Source of the DNA: Sesamum alatum
Lineage: Eukaryota; Streptophyta; Magnoliopsida; Lamiales; Pedaliaceae
Direction of reading: 5' to 3'
DNA length: 64,000 bases
Assembly (NCBI GenBank): GCA_034509735.1
Contig: JACGWO010000005.1
Span: forward strand, 35,122,479 to 35,186,478
Positions 11,614 through 22,790 of this stretch are shown in pieces. The notes below the pieces were generated by a model. It saw nothing but the letters and a program-made list of their open reading frames with translations, had not been told where the DNA came from and searched no databases. Within the stretch, counting starts at the first letter, position 1, and each line of letters starts with the position of its first letter. Position numbers and translations under genes: made by a program.

Positions 11614-13139
11614 TTTAATTGAAATTAAACAAAGAAAAATGTTGATGAACTATTATTAGATATATATATATATATATATTCATTTAGTGATCAAGTAGAG
11701 AAATCATGATTTTGATTGAAACAAATTATGAAATTAGAAATAAAATAATATGACCGGATTATTATAGCTAAAGATAAATTAATATTTAACAATATCATTA
11801 ATAAGAGCAAATAAATAAATTCTATTACAAAAATTTTAAGAAGTAAATATAAGAATACATCATGGTAATTCTCCATAAAAAAGTAAAAAATAATATTTAA
11901 GGGATGGAGAAAAGAAGATTAACTAAAACACCAAAAGAAAAATAGATAAGCAATGTGAAATTGGACACCAAAAAGCAAAAAAATTTAAAAAAAAAAAAAA
12001 GTAATGCATCAGGGGAAAGATCTAGTGCTGCTGTATTAGGTTGCCCTTTACATTAATAAAAAAAATACTATCATGTTATACATTGAAAAGCCTTTTTATT
12101 TTCTAAAAAAAATTATAAATAAAATTTGAAATTACAAAATTCACATATTTATCAGGTATGACCGTCATTTTGTATTGCAATAAATTCAAACATATGAAAG
12201 TTGAAATATATTTAATGTTAAAATTTTAATAGAGCATCATTCACAAAATTATTTCACTAAGGAAAAAATGTTCATATGGGGGAGAAGATGGCGGAATGTA
12301 TTTCGTAACATAAGAACTTAAATTGGACAGTGGCCTATGGTTTTTCAAACTTGAATAACAATTAAATATTAAAAATCAAATCTAATAAAAAAAATTAAGA
12401 AAAAGAATAAAACATTAATTTGAAAATAATTAATAACTTACTTTATCAGTGGTAATGAACCAATAAAAAAGAAGAAATATAGAAATGAAAGATATAAATT
12501 GTAAAAATTAATGATTTTACCTGATTAATTAAATTAAGAATTTATTGTATGAGATATACTTAGAGATTGATATAAATTTAGTGATTAAAAAGTATATGAG
12601 TAAAACGGAAATAAATTATTCAGGTGATAAGATGTACATTTTTTATATGATAAAAAGATAATCCTAAAATTTGAATTTGTTTAAAATAAATTGAAATTGG
12701 ATTAGTATCCTAAGTTTGGAGGTGGAGTCTAGTATAGATAAACACTACTTTTGAAGATAGGATTTTTTAGATAAATACAATTTAATTTTTAATTTTAAAC
12801 ATATATATGACATTTTAACCAATGATATTTTTATCTTAACAATTAAAAAATTCAAAATTATCAGAAATTAGTATTTGATTAATATTAACCTAATTGTGAT
12901 CAACCATAGTTATGATATACATATATAAATATATATAGATATAGATATATATCCATATATGGTCATAAAGAGGAACAAAAAAAGACCTACAAAGAGACAT
13001 ACTTAATAAATATATATTGAAGTAAACTAATACTTTTTTACTAAAACCAGTCATTATAATGTCTTATTATTATTTATTACTTAAGTTTTGTTCATCATTA
13101 ATTATTTAACCAAAAAAAATTATGTAAACAAAGAATATT
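11614..13139. other. Gene-free AT-rich spacer
   Basis: Contains an (AT)n run near 11661-11680, a poly-A tract at 11981-12000 and an ATATAG-type run near 12918-12955. No gene or terminal-repeat structure was recognised. Confidence 0.5.
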
Positions 13140-13489
13140 TAAGTGCAATATCAAAATCAAATAGACATTCACACATTTAGAGTAAAGGAATATGAACATT
13201 TAAGTCCAATAATCACTCCATTTTTTTATTCTGCATACACAAACACAAAGGAAAAGGGGAAAAAAAAGAGAAAGAAAAAGACACTCGCAGATATCAAACA
13301 CAATTAGACAAATTACAGAAAAATAACTCACAACAGTAATACTAGAGCCTTTATTAAAAATTCTTACCCGAACCAAATTTGATCGAACCAAATCATTCAG
13401 GTTTAGCCGAACCAGGCCCAAACTAAAATTTTCCAGTCTTTATTCAGAAGTCGGAATAAAAGTGAAATAGGTATACGTTTCGTTAACAT
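13140..13489 (-). other. NLR2 3' flank
   Basis: Shares gcaatatcaaaatcaaa, attcacacatttaga, ggaatatgaacattt and the A/G-rich run agaaaaagacactc with the flanks of NLR1 (3100-3320) and NLR3 (31620-31735). It is probably the 3' UTR and downstream sequence copied with the gene unit. No polyadenylation signal can be picked with certainty. Confidence 0.5.
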
Positions 13490-16085
13490 TTATTTGTTTT
13501 CTTCCAAGATACGAACTTGGAGGTCCTCATTGCCGATGTCAAGCTGTGCCTCCTGTATTCCTCTCGCAGAAGCCGCTACAGAAGGGCTGCATTTATACAC
13601 CTCGATTACTTTGAGTGTTGGAATATCTCCTATAGCAAGCGGGATTTCCTTGAGACGATCGCATAATCGAATAACCAGGTGCTCAAGTCTTGGGAAATGG
13701 GTGTCATCGGCTGCCCAGTTCACCAGGCTCAAGTCTTCCATTAGCAAAAACTGTAGTCGACAAAACTCACCATCTTCTACCTCCCACTTTCCGCTTCTGA
13801 AGAAACAACGTCGTAATTTGAGAGTTTGGAGATTGGGCAACTTACCAATTTCATTCATATGATGATCCATTATTGCAAAACGTCCCAGAGTCAACTTGTT
13901 GAGGGAAGGCGGAAAAATGAGATTAGACAAGAGGTTGCCTCTTCTGTCATACTTAAAGGTTGTACATTTGAGTGTGTGGAGTTTATGAAGACGGGATAGA
14001 TCTATTACATGATCAACTTCTTTATCCCAAAGGATTCCTAATTCCTCTAAGTTTGGGAGTGTTTCAAGGACCTTATCAGTGAGTTGAGAGATTGCTATAG
14101 GAGACAGAGTTTGAAGCTTATCTAGGACAACAAAGCGGTTCTTATCCTCACCATGATACTCGACATAAGTCCTTCGTCCCTTGAACTTTATGTGTCTTAA
14201 TTCTGGCATATCTAATATTCCAGGTATTACAAAAAGATTATTCCCATAGTAGAAACTACTACCACCATGACGAGCAAATAAGGTTTGTAAATTGCAGAGT
14301 CTAGATATTGAAGAAGGTAAAGATTGGTATACGGTTAAAGCAAGGTACCTTAAGTTGACTAGTTGTAGTATTTCCTCTAACTGCCAGGATGATTGTGACG
14401 ATATATCCAATACCCTCAACAATCTCAATTCAGAAAACATAGGAGGTCGTACTTGCTTTTCTATGCCGTTAAACAAGAGAAGAGAACGAGCAAGCCTAAT
14501 TTGTTCCATTGATGTAGAAGAATCTACGATGCTAAAAGGCCCATGATAGCACAGACGACAAAAACTTGATATGCTTCTTCTGAGATCATCATCTGCCTGA
14601 CTATAAATGAAAAGAAACTTCTCTTCACGGGCTTTCCTCACACATAGATCCCTCAAGAGATCATGTATGCTGTAGCTTTTCACATTCCCATTTGTCCCTC
14701 GTTGGCTGACAAAGATGAGATTTCTATCAACCAAAGCCTTTAGGTACATCTTCGCAGCCTCTTCCAAGCTTTTATCTAAAATTGGTCTAACGAGTCCCTC
14801 TGCCACCAATAAATTGATGAATTTTGGAGGAACGAATCTCATAATCTTCTGGAAAAGCGCCCATGTAAAGAAAACATGGTTTAAGATGGTTAGGCAAATG
14901 ATCGTAACTTAAAGATAATATATTGGAGAAGTGTTCATCCTTGTCAGCTACAGTTGAGCTTACGTTATCTGAAACTTGCTCCCAGAAATCTTGGCTTGTC
15001 TTTGCTTGAGACAAAATTCCACCAATCACATGGATTGCAAGTGGAAGTCCTCTGCAACCTTTTGCAATTTTTTTCCCAAACTTTTCCAATTCAGGGGAGC
15101 AAGTTTCTTCTGGTGCAAATACCTTTTGGTGAAGAAGATTCCAACTTTCATCATCTTTCAGAAGATTCATTTGGTGATGCGAGCTTCCTGAGTTGGTGTA
15201 ATCAGCAACACTTGATTCCCGAGAAGTGATAATGATCCGACTTCCATTGTTGTCATCCGGAAAGAACCGTCTTGTATCATCCCAAGGCTTAACGTCCCAC
15301 ATATCATCTAAAACGATCAGATATCTCCGACCTATCAAAGCTTGATGCAAACACAAAGCTAATTCATCATCTCTCTTGCTAAGCATTTCATCATTGGGTT
15401 TTCCAATCACACAACCAAGGAGGCTTAGAAGAACATCTCGTAGTTTTTGCTTGTTATAGTCTTGTGAAATTGTAGCCCATGCACGAGTATCAAAGTGGGA
15501 AATAACAGATGGATCATCATAAAGATTTCGGGCTAAAGTAGTCTTACCAATGCCTCCCATGCCCACAATTGGGATGACCTGAAGTGCTTTAGATGGTTGC
15601 CCAACGAGCTGATCCTTCAATTGAATCAAGTCTTCACGAACTCCCACAATGATGTTCTTTGGATTTGGATCTTGCCTTGATGAGACATCTGCTGATGAAC
15701 TATCTGCTACCTGGGTACTGTTGTCCACGATCATCATCATCTCTTCCTTTGCAGAATCAAGTTCTCCAATTACTTTCTCCAAATCCGGAGGCGAGGAGAT
15801 AAAGCTCTCACCTTTCCGACTTGAAAGAATTTGTTCTACCAATTCAGATTCAAGAATATCTTCTGCATCATGTGCTGCATCTCTAATTCGACTCTCCACA
15901 CTTTGTCTTTTATAACTAGTTACGGCTGAAGAAGAATTTTCGAGAAGATCTTTCAAGAAAAGGGACTTTTGTAAGAGGGATTCAATTTGCGGTCTCTTGT
16001 TAGGATCAAGAGTCCAGGGTTGGTGATGATCAGAGTGCAAAATACGCTCAAGGATTTGCACAAGGGGTTGAAGGTTGTAAGCCAT
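13490..16085 (-). pseudogene. NLR2: R1-like CC-NB-ARC-LRR gene with one frameshift
   Basis: The first frame (16085-14787, starting MAYNLQPLVQ) encodes the Rx-type CC with EDVID-like AHDAEDILES and a full NB-ARC: P-loop GMGGIGKTT, RNBS-A FDTRAWATISQDY, kinase-2 YLIVLDDMWD, RNBS-B GSRIIITSRES, GLPL, and RNBS-D CFLYMGAFPEDYEI. It then leaves frame at a T4 run (14822-14825; NLR3 has gagtttgg where this has gaattttgg). The second frame (to 13490) carries IHDLLRDLCVRK and an LRR region ending VRILEENK. One extra base is the only break seen, so the coding capacity is otherwise complete, about 870 codons. As read it makes a truncated CC-NB-ARC protein; a true pseudogene, a truncated functional NLR or an assembly error are all possible. 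The family senses pathogen effectors and triggers cell death. Confidence 0.9.
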
Positions 16086-16430
16086 ATCACCTGATTTCTC
16101 TTCCTCACTACAAGAAAATTAGTTTGGAACTGTCACAACTTTAATTGTATGCTGTAATATAAACCAAAACACATACATAAATGTAGCTGAATGTTGTATA
16201 ATTGGCTAGATCAACAGCCTGTCTAAGTATTATCCCACCAATAAAAAATTGATACTTTTAATGTAGCTAGGCTATACTGTTTTATATATGCGTTGACATT
16301 TCATGTGAACATGATCCTCAAGATCTTTTATTTATTATATATATAGTTCATGACTTCCTTTAACTAAGTTGACTCGGCAGTCATCATTGAGCTTATTCTG
16401 TTGTGAACTACCTGTCACAAAAGCCATTTC
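16086..16430 (-). promoter_or_regulatory. NLR2 upstream region (intact form of the duplicated promoter)
   Basis: Matches 17941-18202 joined to 22673-22790 almost base for base in places: gtagctgaatgttgtataat, atgtagctaggctatactg and gcgttgacatttcatgtgaa. Here aagatcttttatttattata runs straight on into tatatagttcatgactt, with no MULE, so this is the empty-site version. It contains TTGAC, the W-box core bound by WRKY factors, in gcgttgaca near 16293, but the next base does not fit the full TTGACY box. Confidence 0.6.
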
Positions 16431-17940
16431 GATAAATTGATAAAAAAAATAAAATTAAAATATTAATTTTATAGAATTTGCCAGAAAAATTAGTCATAGA
16501 ATCCATCACAAGTTTAATCCCAAAAACCCTCGCAAGACAAAACCGTTACTAAACCGTCACAAAATCCCTAAAATCTTTCTACGACATATTTCTTCCAATG
16601 CATTGAGGATCTCCATCTATGCTGGGCATTCAATATTAGGCTTTATTTTGAGGAGAAAATTGATGATTTGGTATTGATGTGGCACAAAAACTTGACTAAC
16701 TCCCGAAAAGATATGTTAATTTACTGTGTCAAATGTTTTTTATTCGGTAAATTATATATTTGGAATTATTTTAGTATAGAATTTATATTAATATGTCTAT
16801 ATATATATATATAAATACTTTTGAACAATTAACTAATATGTGACAATATTGTAAAACATAATGATTTTACAAAATACTTATCCCTAAAAATATATATGTA
16901 CAGATCTTAATATAATATATATATATATAATGACCATAAAAAATTATAAGTCAATTTTATATATGTCAATGATCTTAAATATTAATCCAAGAATATATAT
17001 ATTTATCTGGTTATAGTTATAGAAATGTATAGGTAAGACTATAATTTTAAAAAAAAAATTCATACATACAAGTGTAAAAATTATTAAATGAATAATTATG
17101 TTACATTTTACACACTAAGATGTAAATACTTAAAAATCAACTCAATATAAATATATATTACTTAACTACAACTTTTGTTATTAGACCGCAAGACACAAAA
17201 TATTTCTTTTGGGCTAAATTACCTTTTTCAATTCAGTTCCACGGTTTACGGGATTTTTGATTTGGTCCATTTTTAGACGAAAAGTTGCCAACTTAATCCC
17301 AGACCCCATTTTCCATCAAGTTTTAATGAAAAGACGGGGCTGTTAACGTTGGAGGGAAATTACACACGTGATTCTCACGTGATTTGTCTGCTCATTCCAC
17401 CCCCAAATCGAACATCAAGTTATTCCCTCCTAACCCTAAAAATCTCTCCAGCCATTCTCTTCTAAATCGCTTGTGATTACTGGTTTGATTTCGGAAAAGC
17501 ACAAGATCTCAAGTGAAAATAGTAAACATTAGCAGATTCACGACGATGTCCTTGCGGCCCAGCCATCTGATTGAGCAAGTGAAGATAGTGAACATTGGCA
17601 AGAACATTAGCAGATTCATTTTGATTCATGGATGATAGTAATTCAAACTCATTCATATATTCATAAGCATAAAAGCATTCTGCAAATAGAGTTTAGCAAG
17701 AGAGTTTCAAAATATCGTTTGGTTCGCCGTTTCTCAAGGTTTGTAGTGCTACTATTTTGAGATAGAAAGTTGTTATATTTTGGGAGACAAATTACCGATT
17801 CCGTGAGCACCAGAGCGGGGCAATAATTGTCTTAACGATATAGAATCTAACTCTTGCCTCGACTTCGTAATACACAATTTTTCGCACTATCCATCTCATT
17901 CATTCCCTACAATCAGATCTCGGCCAATACTTTGAACCAT
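16431..17940. other. Gene-free spacer with a MULE-terminus-like segment
   Basis: From 16405 the text cctgtcacaaaagccatttc and following bases is repeated at 23420. AT-rich sequence with TA runs follows to about 17200. At about 17205-17400 there is a segment like a MULE terminus (aaattaccttttt, ggtccatttttagacg, acgtgattctcacgtgat), followed by an unidentified moderately GC-rich stretch to 17930 with caagtgaagatagtgaacat repeated in variant form near 17511 and 17576. No right-hand terminus and no recognisable protein were found. Confidence 0.45.
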
Positions 17941-18202
17941 ACCTCTCGCAGGAAGAAAATTGGTTTGGAACTGTCACAACTTTGTATGTTGTAATATCAA
18001 CCAAACATGTACATATATACATGTAGCTGAATGTTGTATAATTGGCTTGATCAACAGCCTGTCTATAAGCATTATACACAACAAAAAATACCTATCTTTG
18101 AAGACATAATTGATATTTTTAATGTAGCTAGGCTATACTGTTCTATATTTGCGTTGACATTTCATGTGAACATGATCCTCAAGATCTTATATTTATTATA
18201 TA
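17941..18202 (-). other. Orphan NLR promoter remnant, left half
   Basis: Corresponds to the NLR2 upstream region (ttggtttggaactgtcacaa, gatcaacagcctgtct, aatgtagctaggctatactg). No NLR coding sequence follows at lower coordinates: the similarity fades near 17940, where the start codon region would be. The copy is cut at 18202 by the MULE and resumes at 22673. It is a relic of a deleted NLR unit. Confidence 0.7.
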
Positions 18203-18396
18203 GAGAAAATTGTAATTTTGGTACCATTATATAGGGTATGTTGCAACTTTAGTACCAAGATTTCAAAAATAGCTTGAACAGGTACCACAATTTAACCTTA
18301 GCTTGCAAATATGGTACCTCCGTTAATTTTTTAACGGAATGGCCACCTGCAATATAATTTTTTAACGGAATGGAATGCACGTGGCCGTTAAATAAG
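18203..18396 (+). repeat. Left terminal inverted repeat of the MULE
   Basis: Reads gagaaaattgtaattttggt onward and mirrors 22505-22672. It contains a small internal tandem duplication (ttttttaacggaatgg occurs twice), absent from the right copy. It includes a gcacgtggccgtta segment with a G-box-like ACGTGG. Confidence 0.85.
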
Positions 18397-18656
18397 GCCT
18401 GTTTGGCGGGCCAAAAACAACCATTTTCTGTTTTGGATGAAAATGGGGGGTCCCAACCTTATTTTTAAGCCATTTCCAACCTATTTTCACCATTCTTTCT
18501 TCATATTTTTTGTTGTTTTATGTTGTATTATTTGTTTTCTATTTCATGCTTGGTTTTGTGTCATTTATTCTTTGTGTATTTCAGTTTTATGTAATATTTT
18601 TTGCCTGTTTGTAAACAATTAGTAAGAAACAATAAATAAAAAAAATTCAAATTTCT

Positions 18657-18768
18657 GCATTGCCAAAAAAAATATCATCTGCATTACCAAAATATACATC
18701 ATCTGCATTGCCAAAATATACATCATCTGCATTGCCAAAATATATATCATCTGCATTTGCCACAAATA
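18657..18768. repeat. 24-base tandem repeat in the MULE 3' region
   Basis: About four copies of gcattgccaaaatatacatc plus atct stand head to tail, the first and last slightly diverged. It is downstream of the transposase reading frames and shows no coding role. Confidence 0.75.
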
Positions 18769-18989
18769 CATGAAATAGAAATTTGCCAATACATCAAAAA
18801 CTTAAGGATGGAAGTGTTTGCACTATGTCAATACATCATCAAAAAATATTTCTAATGTGTTGTTGCACTACACCATCCAAAAACAGACAAAAGAGTTCAG
18901 AATGTTCTTCCCCACTTCCTCCAACCATTATGCTATAGAATCACATCCTGTTCAAACACATGGAAAACAGGAAAATGAATGAAGTGAAT

Positions 18990-21790
18990 AAACATATTAT
19001 GAAACAGAAATGTTGAAATAGAAAAAATTGAAACAGAAAATTAGAAACAAGAATAGAAAAGCTGAAACAAAAAAACTGAAACAGAAAAATGAAACAGAAA
19101 AACTGAAAAAGAAATAAAAATTAAAAAATGGAAACAAAAACAGAAACCTGAGGCATTTGGAGGCTTTGTAATTTTGATCCTCTTGTTCCTGCTTTGAGTT
19201 TTTTTCCTTGTCTGATTCAAACAATTAAAACAATTGAAGCAAAACAAAAAAAAATAAAAAAAAAGAATGCTTGTGATAGAATCAAATGAAACAATTCACT
19301 TACAGTTAACTTCATTTGAGAATGAGTGGTTTGGACACCTTGATCAGGTTGAGTGTCTTGCTCTTGCATTGGAGTATCATTTGCTTGAGTCATTTCCTCT
19401 TGTGGTTGTGTCTGCCTAGTTTCTTCGTCAAGAGGAAATCTTTCTGCAAATTTTCTCCATTCACACCCTTTCTTGTTATGCCCTTCTTCACCACAAAAAT
19501 GACAATGTACTTTCCATCTTTGCTTATTCAGCTTAATTGACCCTTTCTTTTCCTTGTTTCTTTTCTTTTTTTCTTTAGGGTCTTCATCTGCAGATGGCTT
19601 CCTTGTCTTCTTTGGCCTTCCTCTTTTTTCCCCAAAATTAGGAGGCAATGGTGGAATATATCCAGTCTTTCTCCACAATCTACTACTATTCATTGGCATT
19701 ATGGTTGGCTCGTACACTTTGTAGTAAGTTTTCACATGGTAGCTTGAGTGTACAAAGTCGTCTGGATCAAGCATTTGAGCACATATAGCACTCATCCCAT
19801 GCTTACATGGGATTCCACATAATGCCTATTTTCTACATGAACATGTGTGTGATCTCAAATCAACAATGTACCTAGATCAAAATGAAAATGATTATGAAAC
19901 TGTTTATGAAAATGAACTGAAATTGAAATTGAAACTGAACATGATCATCGTACCTGGATCCATCATAACATGGTCAGTATTGGTTTTTCTCTTGCATCCA
20001 GTATACAGCTATTAAAAGATTCACACAAATTGTTTAACAAGATGTCACATTTTGGGAATGGGTTAAAGTGTGACCTTGACCACTGTGCTGCAGGTTTTTC
20101 GATGAGCCATTCTAAGCATTTCACATCCAATGCCCCAATTTCAGCCATGCACTGATCAAATTCTTGCAATGTGGTTGTTGTTGCTGCAGCCCACAAAGCT
20201 TGTTTATATCCAAGCTTTTCCACCCTGCCGTCTTCATATTCCCATGAAGGTGTCTGACACAAAATCTGTTGTCAGCACCTGGGAATACATTTTCAAAAGC
20301 AGGCAACAAGCCTTTTTGCTTATCTGATATGAATGTGTAAATATCATCCCTTGCAATCATCAAATGCTCTTTTAAAAGTGTCAGAAACCACTCCCATGTC
20401 TGTTTGGTTTCACTTCCCACTACCGCATAAGCTATAGGGAATAGGCAATTGTTGGGATCAATCCCTACTGCAGTGAGTAAAATTCCCCCATATAGACTCT
20501 TCAAATGGCATCCATCAACCCCTATTATGGGCCTACACCCAGATAGGAAACCCTGTTTCAATGCACTGAAACACACATACAATCTATCAAACTTATTGTT
20601 TACATCTGATTCATCATTCAAGGCCATTATCACTGTACTCCCCGGATTTGTCCGCCGAAGTTCATGTGCATAATCCCACATTTTTGCATATTGTTCATCA
20701 TGGGAACCTTCGATTTCTTTTAGACCAGTTCTTTTAGCCCTGTATGCCTGAAATGGGGATACATGATACCTTATGTCTCTAATTGCTTCATTTCTGAACC
20801 CTTTCACATTCTTTTTTGCATCAGCCCGAAAATCATCGATGTACTTGTCTTTTAGCTACTTAGATTTTACATTTTTCACATTGCACACCCTTGCACATTC
20901 ATGATTCGGATTGTACTGCCTAATCTGAAAAGCTGCCTCATTCTTTACCTCCAATGCATTGCAGTGCCAATTACATCCCTCTTGCCCACATTTTGCATAA
21001 ATTCTTCTTTTGTCATTACTTGTGATTTTCAAGTTTCTGCTTGTTTTAACTGCAAGTAAATGGACAGCTTCCCTAAACTCCTTTTTGGTGCTAAACATCA
21101 TTCCAATTTCGAAAGTCGAATTAAATCTGTCACTAGGATGGAAAATAGGATAACTTGGCTTCAGTACATTCACCCCATCTGACCCTTCATCACTATAAAA
21201 ATCATCTCCACTACATTCTACATCAGATTCATTTGAAGATGATGTGGAATTATTGTTATTATCTGGTATTGTGTCTTCATTATGACCTCCCCATTCCACT
21301 TCTTTATCTATGTTTTTCTCAAACATAACATCATCTTCTTCATCGTCATAGTCTGTCGTTTGGTTGTATTCACTATCACTTAAATCTGTGTCATTTTCAT
21401 TGTTTTCATTCACAATCATTAATTCTTTGCCCTTTCCCTCATAAGTCGGCACATTATGTTCATTATCTTGCAGTGGATTGGACACACATTCTGCAGAGTC
21501 TAAGTACAATGACACTTCCCTCTCTTGTCCATCAAACAATTGAAACAGTTCGGTTTCAAACAACAAGAGTCTAAACTTCTTCAAAAAGTCAATCCTATAA
21601 AATCTTTTAACCCCGACATATCCCAATTCCTCACATAACTTATTTAAAACATCCAAAGACACAGTGTCCAAGTCAACAAAATCAAATATACTAACTGTGC
21701 CCCCTCTATAATGTGCATTGGGTACGTGAACAAAAGTTCCACCATGAAAAATTCTAAATGTTGCAAATTGTTTATGCTCACCTGGACAAC

Positions 21791-21828
<38 letters not shown>

Positions 21829-22222
21829 CAGAATTGGACCACTTGAACAGATTAATAAAAATGCAACACACAAAACAATGAGACAAAATTGGGCCCAAAA
21901 ACAGTGTGCATGTGTAAAGCACATTTAAGCACATTCTGCAAATACCACAAGACAAAAGCAAATTGGGACCACAAATAGTATGTATGTGTAAAGAGCAACA
22001 AAAAAAAGCAAAGAAAACATCCATGGCAGTTTTTGTAGTCCAAATCACATACAACAACAACAACACAACAAACACCAACTCCAATACCAACTCCAACTCC
22101 AACACCACCACCACCACCAACAACCCAAACCTCCATTATTAAACTACTAATGTAAACATAAGTGCTTACTAAAAAAAAGAAGTTTGAACACTAACCATAG
22201 TCCATTTTTCCGGCATCATTAA
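18990..22222 (-). pseudogene. MULE transposase (MURA/MuDR type), inactivated
   Basis: A candidate first exon near 22222-22198 starts ATGATG and ends at a GT donor; an intron with an (AT)n run follows. The next exon has the MURA N-terminal motif HGGTFVHVPN, then acidic spacer and the MuDR DNA-binding domain (about 21150-20859, YPIFHP to a Cys/His cluster CGQEGCNWHC). The MULE DDE domain (20807-20121) has IIGVDGCHLKS with the first Asp, FISDKQKGL with the second, and FCVRHLHGN. A frame change near 20225-20250 leads into AAQWSRSHFNPFPKCD. A SWIM zinc finger (CSCRK, CGIPCKH) and a CCHC knuckle (CHFCGEEGHNKKGC) finish it by about 19217. In-frame TAGs replace the Trp normal after KSK (about 20858) and after CSCRK (about 19828), and a TGA lies near 19968. 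Inactive as read. Confidence 0.85.
21791..21824. repeat. (AT)n microsatellite in MULE intron
   Basis: About 34 bases of alternating AT just upstream of the probable splice acceptor ttgtccag on the minus strand. Confidence 0.85.
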
Positions 22223-22444
22223 GGCGTTTTGGACGGAGCATTTTCGCACAAATTCCTCTCTAACAGCACGCGCAAGAGAAGGATGATTTAAGCCACAATT
22301 TTTCTTTGATGATTCAATATCATTTGGTGAAGAATTGGAGGAATTTTTGAAGATTGGGGCTTAGGGTTTCTGTCGGGCAGAGAGAAAGAGAGGATGGGGG
22401 GATTTGTGGGGGTTAATTTTTTTTTACTTGGTGTAATTTCATTT

Positions 22445-22462
22445 CCCCCCCCCCCCCCCCCA
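22445..22462. repeat. Poly-C (poly-G) homopolymer
   Basis: An uninterrupted run of 18 C, close to the inner edge of the right MULE terminal repeat. Runs of this length are prone to length error and to G-quadruplex or triplex formation. Confidence 0.9.
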
Positions 22463-22504
22463 ACCCATGTGCCATTCACATGATCTTGACCGGTCATGTG
22501 GTCA

Positions 22505-22672
22505 CTTAACGGCCACGTGCGGTGCACGTGGCCATTCCGTTAAATTTTTAACGGAAGTACCATATTTGCAAGGTGAGGTTAAATTGTGGTACCTGTTTAA
22601 GCTATTTTTGAAATTTTGGTACTAAAGTTGCAACATGCCCTATATAATGGTACCAAAATTGCAATTTTCTCT
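22505..22672 (-). repeat. Right terminal inverted repeat of the MULE
   Basis: Reverse complement of the left terminus, reading outwards to gcaattttctct. It contains two facing cacgtgg/ccacgtg motifs (ggccacgtgcggtgcacgtg). Confidence 0.85.
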
Positions 22673-22790
22673 TATTATATATATATATATATATATAGTT
22701 CATGACTTGCTTAATTAAGTTAACTTATTCTATTGTGAACTTATTCACTGAAGCATCCGACTCCTCTTGGATTTACAGTGGAGTAGATTA
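22673..22790 (-). other. Orphan NLR promoter remnant, right half
   Basis: Continues the promoter interrupted at 18202: tatatagttcatgactt, ttaattaagtt, gtgaacttattc and gaagcatccgactcctct match the corresponding stretches upstream of NLR1, NLR2 and NLR3. Confidence 0.7.

Larger units (their letters stand above)
18203..22672 (-). mobile_element. MuDR-type Mutator-like element (MULE), about 4.47 kb
   Basis: Long inverted termini (18203-18396 and about 22505-22672) begin gagaaaattg(t/c)aattttggtacc and stay over about 90% alike by eye for some 160 bases. The flanking 9 bases tattatata occur on both sides (18194-18202 and 22673-22681), matching the MULE target duplication, although the site is AT-repeat-like and so ambiguous by a base. 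The element carries a minus-strand transposase gene in several exons, now disabled. It interrupts a duplicated NLR promoter whose uninterrupted sister is at 16086-16430. Confidence 0.88.

Noticed and set aside
16106..16122. cactacaagaaaatt upstream of NLR2, identical to a CACTA terminus
   Set aside because: The paralogous promoters have cactagctctcacaagaagcaaat or similar at the same place, and no inverted partner or internal element text follows, so it looks like a chance product of a small deletion.
18657..18768. Short regular repeats considered as a CRISPR-like array
   Set aside because: Units are directly adjacent with no spacers, and the context is a plant MULE.
19010..19140. Repeated gaaacagaaaaactg text as a possible coding repeat
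   Set aside because: It is low-complexity sequence at the 3' end of the MULE gene, bounded by plausible splice sites; frames give only Phe/Ser-rich runs on the minus strand.
22288..22527. 79-codon minus-strand frame with a Gly run
   Set aside because: The Gly run comes from the 18-base C homopolymer next to the MULE terminus; the region is the MULE leader.
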